Positions 29,133 to 44,069 of a stretch of DNA of 64,000 bases are shown here, in pieces; position 1 is the first letter of the stretch; each line of letters opens with the position of its first letter. The DNA comes from Verrucomicrobiota bacterium. Its GTDB lineage: Bacteria > Verrucomicrobiota > Verrucomicrobiia > Opitutales > Opitutaceae. Below the pieces are notes generated by a model. It was not told where the DNA came from and did no database searches. It saw only the letters and a list, made by a program, of their open reading frames with translations. The position numbers and the translations under genes were made by a program. Location: the NCBI GenBank assembly GCA_023426435.1, contig JAFAAS010000197.1, positions 35,807-99,806 on the forward strand. Direction: 5' to 3'.

Positions 29133-30206
29133 TTACTCGGCCTCCGCGCCCGTGATCGTCGCGCCGCCGGTGACGTTCACTTTCTCGAGCACCGCCTTCG
29201 AGATCTTCTCCGCCAGTTCCGGCTTCTCGCGCAGGGTCGCTTTCGCCGCATCGCGGCCTTGCCCGATGAGCTGCCCTTCGTGCGCAATCCACGCGCCTTT
29301 CTTTTCGAGAATCTTGTGCTCGAGCCCGAGATCCAGCAGCGAGCCGACCTTCGAAATGCCCTCGTCATACATGATGTCGAACTCCACCTCGGTGAACGGG
29401 GGAGCGACCTTGTTCTTCACGACTTTGATCTTCGTGCGATTGCCGACGACCTTGCCTTCCGGAGTCTTGATCTGGTCCTTGCGACGAATGTCGAGGCGCA
29501 CCGACGCAAAGAACTTCAACGCGCGCCCGCCCGGCGTCGTCTCCGGATTGCCGAACATCACGCCGATCTTTTCGCGAATCTGATTCGTGAAAATGCAGAT
29601 GCACTTGGTCTTGTTCACCACCGCCGTCAGGCGGCGCATCGCCTGAGACATCAGCCGTGCCTGCGATCCCACCGTCGCATCGCCCATCTGTCCGTCCAAT
29701 TCCTGCTTCGAAATCAGCGCCGCCACCGAATCGATCACGATCACGTCGATGCTGTTCGAGCGGATCAGCGTCTCCGCGATGTTCAACGCGTCCTCACCCG
29801 AGTCCGGCTGCGAAACCAGCAGATCGTCCAAATTCACGCCCAGCACCCGCGCATACTTGGGATCCAACGCGTGCTCCACGTCGATGAACGCCGCCAGCCC
29901 GCCCGCCTTCTGCGCCTCCGCAATCACGCTCAAACAAAACGTCGTCTTACCCGACGACTCCGGCCCGTAAATCTCCACGATCCGCCCCTTCGGCAATCCC
30001 CCCACACCGAGCGCCAGATCGATCGCCAGCGACCCGGTCGTGAGCGTCTCGACCTTCATCTTGCTCGACGAACCCAGCCGCATGATCGAGCCCTCGCCGA
30101 ACTGCTTGGTGATCGCCGACACGGCGAGATCGATGTTCTTGTCACGCGAGGGCGCGGTGGCCAGGGCGGCGGAGGCGGCGTTTTTGGCAGGAGCAGCTTT
30201 GGACAT
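29133..30206 (-). CDS. recA: recombinase RecA
   Basis: Encodes 357 residues from ATG 30206. The P-loop is GPESSGKTT (81-89), with [22 protein letters not shown] and the L2 region [20 protein letters not shown]. It performs strand exchange and triggers LexA self-cleavage. Upstream, an SOS-box-like palindrome lies in a plausible promoter, and a clear terminator follows, so it is a single-gene unit. Confidence 0.98.
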   Translation of the reverse strand: MSKAAPAKNAASAALATAPSRDKNIDLAVSAITKQFGEGSIMRLGSSSKMKVETLTTGSLAIDLALGVGGLPKGRIVEIYGPESSGKTTFCLSVIAEAQKAGGLAAFIDVEHALDPKYARVLGVNLDDLLVSQPDSGEDALNIAETLIRSNSIDVIVIDSVAALISKQELDGQMGDATVGSQARLMSQAMRRLTAVVNKTKCICIFTNQIREKIGVMFGNPETTPGGRALKFFASVRLDIRRKDQIKTPEGKVVGNRTKIKVVKNKVAPPFTEVEFDIMYDEGISKVGSLLDLGLEHKILEKKGAWIAHEGQLIGQGRDAAKATLREKPELAEKISKAVLEKVNVTGGATITGAEAE

Positions 30207-30310
30207 GGCTTTAGAAAATGCGCAAACGTTCGGAGGAGGGGAGTGAAACCGCAGCCTGCCGAGCGCTTTTGGCACTGCAAGCTGGGATCGGATCTCCGCG
30301 ACCGATGCGG

Positions 30311-30324
30311 TGTTCACCCGAACA
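30311..30324 (-). promoter_or_regulatory. LexA-type SOS box in the recA promoter
   Basis: TGTTC-ACCC-GAACA matches exactly the TGTTC-N4-GAACA form that I recall as the LexA-binding motif of Verrucomicrobia; one more base pair on each side extends the symmetry. On the minus strand it directly follows a TTGACG (30330-30325) usable as a -35 box, so a bound repressor would block the promoter. It lies 105 bp upstream of the recA start. Confidence 0.78.
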
Positions 30325-30363
30325 CGTCAAGTCGCGATTATCGACCCGCTTCGCGTCAACGCC

Positions 30364-31584
30364 TCAAAAACTCATCCACCACACGCCGATCGCCAGCGTC
30401 ACCACCGCGATCGGCGTGCCCGCTTTTAGATATTCGGAAAACGTCAGCTGCACACCGCGCCCGCGCGCGATCTCCGCCACGATCAAATTCGCCACCGATC
30501 CCAGCAGCGTGAGATTCCCCGCCAGCGTCGTCGCCATCGCGATCGTCAACCACACCGACTCAGGATCCGCCACCCCCGGCACGATCGGACGAAACAACAT
30601 CACCGCCGGCACGTTCGACACGAGATTGCTCAACACCACCGCCGCGCCCGTCAGCGATGCCGCTCCGTTTTCCGCAAACGGTCGCAACACCGCAAACAAC
30701 CGCTCGCCCCAACCCGATTCGCTGATCGCCCCCGTCACCACAAACAGCGCGCTGAAAAACACCAGCAACGCCCAATCGATCTCCTGAAACACCTTCTCCG
30801 TTCCATTCCGCCGCGTCACCAACAACACCGCCGCCGCCAGCGCCGCGCACAAGGGCACCGGCGCTCCCGCCGCCAGCGCAATCACCATCAGCGCCGTCGC
30901 AAACAGCGATTTCCTCAACCTCGGCTTCATCACCTCCGGCTCGAACACATAACCTTCCACAAACCGCTCCCGCCCAAATTCCTTTCGATACACCATCACG
31001 ATCACGCCCCAGATCGCCACCAGCCCGAACACCGCAATCGGCGCGAGCTCGCGCATGAACGCCACAAACCCGATCCCCGACGAAATCCCCACGAGCATGT
31101 TCTGCGGGTTGCCCGTGATCGTCGCGACCGACCCCACATTCGCCGCCGTCACGAGCGCCACCAAATAGGGCAGGGGATTCCGCCGCAGCCGCTCCGCGAT
31201 ATCCAACACCAGCGGCGTAAACACCAGCACCACGGTATCGTTGAGAAACACCGCCGAAAAGACACCCGACACCCCAACCAACATCGCCAGCAATCGCCTC
31301 GGCGTTTGCGCATGCCTCACCACCTTCGCCGTCACCAACTCGAAGAATCCCGCCGCACGCAGGTTCACGTTGAGCACCATCATCCCGAAGAGCAGCAGCA
31401 GCGTGTTCCAGTCGATCGACGCATACGCCTCCTCCAAGGTCAGCGTCCCGAGCGCCACCAACGCCGTCGCTCCCACCAGCGCGATCGTCGCCCGATTCAT
31501 CTTCAACCCGGGCCAACGCCCGATCGCCACGCCCACAAGCGTCGCAACGATGACCACCGCCGCCGCGATCTCCCCCGCATTCAT
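30364..31584 (-). CDS. anion/citrate-type transporter (ArsB/NhaD/SLC13-like superfamily)
   Basis: Encodes 406 residues with about 11 membrane helices. Two pseudo-repeats are visible: FLNDTVVLVFTPLVLDIA...TGNPQNMLVGI, and VVLSNLVSNVPAVMLFRPIV...LLGSVANLIV. The paired helix-hairpin motifs with N-D/S-N residues are those of the ion transporter superfamily that includes ArsB, NhaD and citrate carriers. The substrate is unassigned. It starts 11 bp after the epimerase stop and is probably co-transcribed. Confidence 0.82.
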   Translation of the reverse strand: MNAGEIAAAVVIVATLVGVAIGRWPGLKMNRATIALVGATALVALGTLTLEEAYASIDWNTLLLLFGMMVLNVNLRAAGFFELVTAKVVRHAQTPRRLLAMLVGVSGVFSAVFLNDTVVLVFTPLVLDIAERLRRNPLPYLVALVTAANVGSVATITGNPQNMLVGISSGIGFVAFMRELAPIAVFGLVAIWGVIVMVYRKEFGRERFVEGYVFEPEVMKPRLRKSLFATALMVIALAAGAPVPLCAALAAAVLLVTRRNGTEKVFQEIDWALLVFFSALFVVTGAISESGWGERLFAVLRPFAENGAASLTGAAVVLSNLVSNVPAVMLFRPIVPGVADPESVWLTIAMATTLAGNLTLLGSVANLIVAEIARGRGVQLTFSEYLKAGTPIAVVTLAIGVWWMSF

Positions 31585-31595
31585 CGTCTTCCTCT

Positions 31596-32567
31596 CTATT
31601 TATAATACCCGCGAAACCACTCCACGAACCGCCGCAATCCTTCCTCCAGCGTCACCTTCGGCTCGAAACCGATCGCTTCACGCAATCGATCGATGCTCGC
31701 GCAGGTTTCCACCATGTCGCCGGATTGCGGCGGCGCGAGCTCCACCACCGCCTTCTTTCCCAACAACTCTTCCAACATTCGCACAAACAACACGACCTCG
31801 ACCGGCCGATTGTGCCCGATGTTGAAAATCCGAAACGGCGGCACCGGCGGCTGCGCCGGAGGGTAGAGGAGCACCTTCAACACGCCGTCCACGATGTCAT
31901 CGACATACGTGAAATCCCGCCGATTCCGTCCTTCGTTGAAGAGCTTGATCGGCGATCCTTCACAAATCGCCTTCGAAAAAATCGTCGGCGCCATGTCCGG
32001 CCGCCCCCACGGCCCATACACCGTGAAGAACCGCAGCCCCGTCACCATCAACCCGTGCTGATGCGCATACGCATGCGCCATCAACTCGTTGCTCTTCTTC
32101 GTCGCCCCATAGAACGAGATCGGCCGATCCGTGTTCGCATCCTCGCGAAACGGCACCTCCGCTCCCGCCCCGTAAACACTGCTCGACGACGCAAACACCA
32201 GATGCTTCGGCGGCGCTTTTCGACAGGTCTCGAGCACATTCAAGAACCCATCGACATTGCTCCGCACATACGCCGCCGGATTCTCCGCACTGTAACGCAC
32301 GCCCGCCTGCGCTCCGAGATGCACCACATACTGCGGCTTGAAATGCGCATACACCCCCGCGAACGCCGCCGCATCCGCCACATCCACTTTCACAAACCGA
32401 AAGTCTTCGAACTTCTCCAACTCCGCCAGCCGCGCCCGCTTCAACTCCACCGAGTAATACTCGTTCACGTTGTCCACGCCCAGGACTTCGCAACGCTTCG
32501 TCTCCGCAAGACGGCGCGCGACATGGTAGCCGATGAACCCGGCCGCGCCGGTCACGAGAACTTTCAT
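31596..32567 (-). CDS. NAD-dependent sugar-nucleotide epimerase (UDP-glucuronate 4-epimerase-like)
   Basis: Encodes 323 residues from ATG 32567. The Rossmann motif is GAAGFIGYH, the active site has SSSSVYG and YGATKKSNE (Tyr-x3-Lys), and RFFTVYGPWGRPDMA is the substrate loop typical of UDP-glucuronate 4-epimerases. It probably supplies UDP-galacturonate for cell-surface glycans. There are no glycosyltransferases nearby, so the product's use is inferred. Confidence 0.88.
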   Translation of the reverse strand: MKVLVTGAAGFIGYHVARRLAETKRCEVLGVDNVNEYYSVELKRARLAELEKFEDFRFVKVDVADAAAFAGVYAHFKPQYVVHLGAQAGVRYSAENPAAYVRSNVDGFLNVLETCRKAPPKHLVFASSSSVYGAGAEVPFREDANTDRPISFYGATKKSNELMAHAYAHQHGLMVTGLRFFTVYGPWGRPDMAPTIFSKAICEGSPIKLFNEGRNRRDFTYVDDIVDGVLKVLLYPPAQPPVPPFRIFNIGHNRPVEVVLFVRMLEELLGKKAVVELAPPQSGDMVETCASIDRLREAIGFEPKVTLEEGLRRFVEWFRGYYK

Positions 32568-32636
32568 TTCCCGCCTAATACGAGCCGCCGCACCCGGCGG
32601 GAAGCTCCAAAATAAACCTTCATCGCGGGAGCCGCG

Positions 32637-32664
32637 GTCATTCCGAACGCAGCGAATAATCCAC
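32637..32664. repeat. degenerate single arm of the 8.6-kb palindrome
   Basis: The stretch GTCATTCCGAACGCAGCG followed by AATAATCCAC resembles the inner arm of the nested palindrome at 8628-8658 with a few substitutions. No second arm is seen nearby, so it looks like a decayed or solitary copy. Confidence 0.6.
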
Positions 32665-32741
32665 TTGTTACTCCCGCCTCCGCCGCGCGCCCCCTCCTTT
32701 CTCCGCAGCACAACTTTTTCTTCTTTGGCCCAAAACAGTCC

Positions 32742-32769
32742 TTGATTGCCGGAAAACCGGACCTATACC
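32742..32769 (+). promoter_or_regulatory. probable sigma70-type promoter of the glutaredoxin gene
   Basis: TTGATT and TATACC are 16 bp apart, ending 34 bp before the ATG. The spacer contains CCGG-AAAA-CCGG, an inverted repeat that could be an operator or chance. No experimental start is known. Confidence 0.55.
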
Positions 32770-32803
32770 TTGCGCCGCTTTTGCACCCGCACACGTTCAT
32801 CGC

Positions 32804-33139
32804 ATGAAGATCAAAGCCTATCTCAAGCCCTCCTGCGGCTGGTCAAATGGCGTGCGCGCGATCATGCGCAAATACAACCTCGCTTACGAGGACATCGACA
32901 TCATCAACAACCGCGCCAACTACGCGGAGATGGTCGCCAAGTCCGGCCAGCCCCTCTCGCCTTGCGTTGAAATCGATGGCGTGATGCTCGCCGACGTCTC
33001 CGGCGAAGAGGTCGAAAACTACCTTCTCAGCAACGATCTGATAAAACCTGTCGACGCCCCCGCCGACGCTCCGACGAACGCCGGCTGTTCCGACGAAGAG
33101 CACGCGAAGATGGCTACTAAAACGGTGCGCTTCTTCTGA
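32804..33139 (+). CDS. glutaredoxin, CGWS type
   Basis: Encodes 111 residues. The active site CGWS begins at Cys11 in KPSCGWS, followed by NLAYEDIDIINN and the cis-Pro-type SPCVEIDGVMLADVSG. The monothiol CxxS arrangement is close to CGFS glutaredoxins involved in Fe-S handling, though the fold start resembles classical Grx. An extra Cys lies in the C-terminal tail (AGCSDEE). Single-gene unit with its own promoter and terminator. Confidence 0.88.
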   Translation: MKIKAYLKPSCGWSNGVRAIMRKYNLAYEDIDIINNRANYAEMVAKSGQPLSPCVEIDGVMLADVSGEEVENYLLSNDLIKPVDAPADAPTNAGCSDEEHAKMATKTVRFF

Positions 33140-33177
33140 TGCTGCTGAGAGCTCTCCGTAACTAACGACTCCCAACG

Positions 33178-33212
33178 GGCCGCTCTCGCAACGACGAGAA
33201 CGGCCTTTTTTT
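33178..33212 (+). terminator. Rho-independent terminator after the glutaredoxin gene
   Basis: An 11-bp stem with one mismatch (GGCCGCTCTCG with CGAGAACGGCC) is followed by seven T residues. It lies 38 bp after the stop. Confidence 0.88.
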
Positions 33213-33331
33213 ATGCTTCCGATTTTCCACCTCAGTCACTCCCGCAAGCGCCTCACCGGCGACCCGGCCGCGCTGCGCACCGCTTCGCCCTGATTCCCCC
33301 TCTCCAGATCGCAGATCTCAAACCGACCTAA

Positions 33332-38002
<4,671 letters not shown>

Positions 38003-38030
38003 GCGGTCGGGCGCTCAGCGCCCGCCGCAT

Positions 38031-38060
38031 CTCAAATCTCAAATTTCAAATCTCAAATCC
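38031..38060. repeat. AAATYTC short tandem repeats between gltB and gltD
   Basis: Four imperfect 7-bp units (CTCAAAT, CTCAAAT, TTCAAAT, CTCAAAT) fill half of the 65-bp spacer, ending 8 bp before the gltD start. The AT-rich composition contrasts with the genes on both sides. Confidence 0.8.
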
Positions 38061-38067
38061 TCCCTCC

Positions 38068-39549
<1,482 letters not shown>

Positions 39550-39552
<3 letters not shown>

Positions 39553-39708
39553 AGCGTTTTCAGAAAAACTATAGCCCTTCAGGTGAAGCACAGAGACACA
39601 GAGGCACGGAGAGATCCCGTGGCCTTCCTCTGTGTGCTCGGTGCCTTTGTGGTTCAAATCGGGATTTCCGATTCGGCCAACGGCTATGACATTATTGAAT
39701 ATGCTATA
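39550..39708 (+). repeat. 150-bp dispersed element, copy 3
   Basis: Inverted on the map relative to copies 1 and 2 but in the same polarity relative to its neighbouring gene. It begins TAGAGCGTTTTCAGAAAAA and ends near ATTATTGAATATGCTATA. The central palindrome pairs CACAGAGGCACGGAGAG with the CTCTGTGTGCTCGGTGCC part. The initial TAG is the gltD stop. Confidence 0.88.
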
Positions 39709-39726
39709 ACACTCAAAATCACCACC

Positions 39727-39760
39727 AGGTGGAGCCCGGCGTCCCCGCCGGGCTTTTTTT
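39727..39760 (+). terminator. terminator built from the GC-rich hairpin repeat (copy A)
   Basis: The stem AGCCCGGCG/CGCCGGGCT with loop TCCC, preceded by AGGTGG, is followed by seven T residues. It is both a convincing Rho-independent terminator for gltBD and a member of the five-copy hairpin repeat family also found at 55, 58, 59 and 60 kb. Confidence 0.88.
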
Positions 39761-39782
39761 ATGCCAGGATGGCGAGCCGTCC

Positions 39783-42380
39783 TCACTCCACCCGAAACAC
39801 CACCGCCTCCTGCGCCGTCGCATCCGCGCGGAAAAACACCGACTCGTCGCCCTCCCGAAAATCGATCACGCGCACCACGTGCTCCAACGCCGCCGCCGAG
39901 GGCTCCAACTCCAACAACCGGCTCGGCGCGTTCCTGAACCACGCTTCATCGACCGAATTCCCCGTCTTCCGCGGAAAATACGCCACATACATCGTGTCGT
40001 GCTCCACGAGGTCATTGAAGAAATGCGTGCCGAGCGACACGTCCGGAATCAACCGCTCGTGCATCGCCACGACTTCGCAGATCACCGACGCCCGGCTGAT
40101 CTCCCCAAAATGCACCGGAATCCCCAACGCCGGACTTTGCGTCCCCCAGCGCCCCGGCCCGATCAACATCAACCCGCGATCGCCCACCGGATGCGTCGGA
40201 TTCAGCCGCCCGATCAATCGCGCGACCGCATAACGCTCCTGCTCCGTCAACTTCGCATACGTCTCCTGCACCACATACACGATGCGCGTCAGCCGCACCT
40301 CGCGGCTCACGCCGATCACCGCGCCATGCGCCGTCATCAAGCGTGTTTGTTTTCCGGATACAGCCGACAATTGCCCCGCTCCTTCGCGCCGCACCTGGAA
40401 GGTCCGGCACTGCAGCAAGTGAATCCGATACGTTCCGTCCGCGATGAAGTTCAACGCGAACTCGATGTCCACCGGCGCCTCATACGCCTCCTCCAACACG
40501 CGCAACATCCGCCGCAAATCATCCGGCACGCTCGTCTCCCGCAACAATCGCTCGAACGTGATGCAGGGATAACCTTCCACGTCCGTCGGCGTGAAATACA
40601 GATCCTCCGGATAATCCACCTGCTCCTCCAACACCTCGCCAAAGGGCACCGACAAAAACGTCCCTTCCATCAAATCCAAACAATCCATCCGCCGCTGCGA
40701 GTGATCGCGCACTTCCTCAAAGCTCGCCTCCGGCCGCCGCGTCGGCGCATTCAACGCCACCAATCGCGTGTAGTCGTCATCCGACCGATCCACCGCGCGT
40801 GTGCCCAATCCGAACACCAGCCGCAACACGCCCGCTCGCGGATCGATGTCCGGATGCCACACAAAGGGATTATACGACAGTCCGACTCCCGCCGCCTGCG
40901 GATAATAATATCGTCCATGCGCCGCGCCCGACACCCGCATGATCAACAGCGCCATCCGCTCCTCGCTCTCCAATAGCCCGCGCCGCCGCCGATAACGCAG
41001 CGCCTCCTCCTCCAACACGCTCGCATACACACGGCGCACCGCGTTCAACAACGCCGCCATCCGCTCCTCGCGCGAGCCGCGATTCGCCACGAACACGCTT
41101 TCGTATTTTCCCGAAAACGCATTCCCGCGCGCATCCTCGAGAATCGAGCTCGACCGCACGATATACGGCGACTCGCCGAAATAATCCAACATCCCGCGAA
41201 ACTGCTCGTTGATGTGCTCCGGAAAAATTCCGCTCAACGTCCGCCGCCGTCCTTCATCCAACCCCACCAAAAACTTTTCCGGCTTCTTCTGATCCTCGCG
41301 CAACCACCACACGCCGTTCTGCACGAGAAACGTCACGAATACTTCCGCCCCCACGAAAAACGAATCGTGCGCCTCCAGCCGGCTCGCGAGCTCCGGATCG
41401 CGGTCGCGCAGGATCGCGCGCGACACCAACATCCCGAGCGTCTTCCCGCCGACCGACCCGATCCCGATCATCCGATCGCGCACGAGCAGAAAATCCTCGA
41501 GCGTCAAATGCCGCTCCACCAGCGAAGCGATGCCCGATCGATGCACGCGCAGCGCCGCGAAAACTTTCTTCGTCATCTCCGCGCGCCGCTCCGCCGACCC
41601 GCGCTCCTCTCGCCACTCTTTCGAAACCTGCGCCGCCTCCTGAAATAACCGCCGCCAATACCCGCTCCGCCGATCGCTCTGCAATCGCGGCCACTGCGTG
41701 CGCGACAGGATCTGCGCCAGCACCGCACTGTCCTTCACCGGCAAAAACTCCCCGCCGTGCCGCACGTGAATCGTGTTCATCGCCTCGCGCGAGCGATGCT
41801 GCACCTTCACCGGCCGCACATACAGCCGCAGGTCCAAACGAAACACGTCCAACAAAAACTGCGTCGTCTGCCGAATCGGCTCCAACGCATACAGCGAGTG
41901 CTTGTCCCGATAGAGCGCGAAATACGTCACCGTCTCCAGATCCCGGAGACGCGGACACGTCAGCATGAAGAAATTTCCCAGGCTCTGGTCCGACATCCAC
42001 CGGTCCGCCAGATGCGACAAGCAGTCGAAAACATAAATCACCCGCGTGCCCGCGCGCTCGATCACATCGTGCACCTGCCGCACCACCGCCTCGAAACCCG
42101 CGCCCGCATTCACCTCGCACACCTCCGCGCCTTCCTCCTGCTCCACCAGCGTGTGGTGATCCGCGAAACGGAAATAAATCACCTTCCTCCCCGCCACGCG
42201 CGCCGCCGCCACATACGGACTCACCAGCTCCTGATACTCCTCAATCGTGTCGACTTCCCACACGATGTTGTCGCCAGGCTCGATCCCGCGCAGCACGCGG
42301 TCAATGCCCTGCAGACCCGTCGTCTCCGTGGACCGCGCTCCCGGCTTCGCCGCACCTCCCATTCCCGAACCTCTATTCAT
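39783..42380 (-). CDS. KaiC-like/PPDK-N fusion protein (PEP/pyruvate-binding-domain protein)
   Basis: Encodes 865 residues from ATG 42380. Residues about 20-200 resemble a KaiC/RecA-like domain (TTGLQGIDRVLRGIEPGD, VIYVFDCLSHLADRW), but the usual Walker A is replaced (VWEVDTIEEY). From about 300, a PPDK N-terminal ATP-grasp follows: SVGGKTLGMLV, YIVRSSSILEDARGNAFSGKY. The phospho-His domain and the PEP/pyruvate barrel of true PPDK or PEP synthase are absent. The C-terminal domain, with LIGPGRWGTQSPALGIP and PDVSLGTHFFNDL, is not one I can name. Function unknown. It is between gltBD and gdhA and could be linked to central metabolism. Confidence 0.8.
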   Translation of the reverse strand: MNRGSGMGGAAKPGARSTETTGLQGIDRVLRGIEPGDNIVWEVDTIEEYQELVSPYVAAARVAGRKVIYFRFADHHTLVEQEEGAEVCEVNAGAGFEAVVRQVHDVIERAGTRVIYVFDCLSHLADRWMSDQSLGNFFMLTCPRLRDLETVTYFALYRDKHSLYALEPIRQTTQFLLDVFRLDLRLYVRPVKVQHRSREAMNTIHVRHGGEFLPVKDSAVLAQILSRTQWPRLQSDRRSGYWRRLFQEAAQVSKEWREERGSAERRAEMTKKVFAALRVHRSGIASLVERHLTLEDFLLVRDRMIGIGSVGGKTLGMLVSRAILRDRDPELASRLEAHDSFFVGAEVFVTFLVQNGVWWLREDQKKPEKFLVGLDEGRRRTLSGIFPEHINEQFRGMLDYFGESPYIVRSSSILEDARGNAFSGKYESVFVANRGSREERMAALLNAVRRVYASVLEEEALRYRRRRGLLESEERMALLIMRVSGAAHGRYYYPQAAGVGLSYNPFVWHPDIDPRAGVLRLVFGLGTRAVDRSDDDYTRLVALNAPTRRPEASFEEVRDHSQRRMDCLDLMEGTFLSVPFGEVLEEQVDYPEDLYFTPTDVEGYPCITFERLLRETSVPDDLRRMLRVLEEAYEAPVDIEFALNFIADGTYRIHLLQCRTFQVRREGAGQLSAVSGKQTRLMTAHGAVIGVSREVRLTRIVYVVQETYAKLTEQERYAVARLIGRLNPTHPVGDRGLMLIGPGRWGTQSPALGIPVHFGEISRASVICEVVAMHERLIPDVSLGTHFFNDLVEHDTMYVAYFPRKTGNSVDEAWFRNAPSRLLELEPSAAALEHVVRVIDFREGDESVFFRADATAQEAVVFRVE

Positions 42381-42384
42381 ACTC

Positions 42385-42457
42385 ACCACGAATGGACACA
42401 AATTGGCACGAATCAAAACCGGTCAGGAATTCGTGTTCGTTCGTGTCCATTCGTGGT
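42385..42457. repeat. palindromic ATTCGTG-type repeat, copy 1
   Basis: The arms ACCACGAATGGACAC and GTGTCCATTCGTGGT are exact complements, with partly matching DNA between them (GGCACGAAT / ATTCGTGTT). It fills the 93-bp gap between gdhA and the fusion-protein gene. A one-sided version is present at 55171-55238. Confidence 0.85.
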
Positions 42458-42473
42458 TCCTCATTTCCGCCGC

Positions 42474-43841
<1,368 letters not shown>

Positions 43842-44069
43842 TCAGGGTCGCGCTTCCGCGCCGGGCGCCAACCCGCGACATTCCGTTACTCTTCCTGATC
43901 GAACAATCCGTAATTTTTCCGACGAGCGTTTTTTCCCACGACGCCCCCAGCACCGTTTACCCCGCCGGGGAGAGATTCTCACGGCCTCGGTTGCATCTTC
44001 GCCCCCGGCTCCCTCCTTGTGCGCAAGGCTTCGCTCGCGCCGGTGTCAGTCTCGCAACTCCCTGCCACC

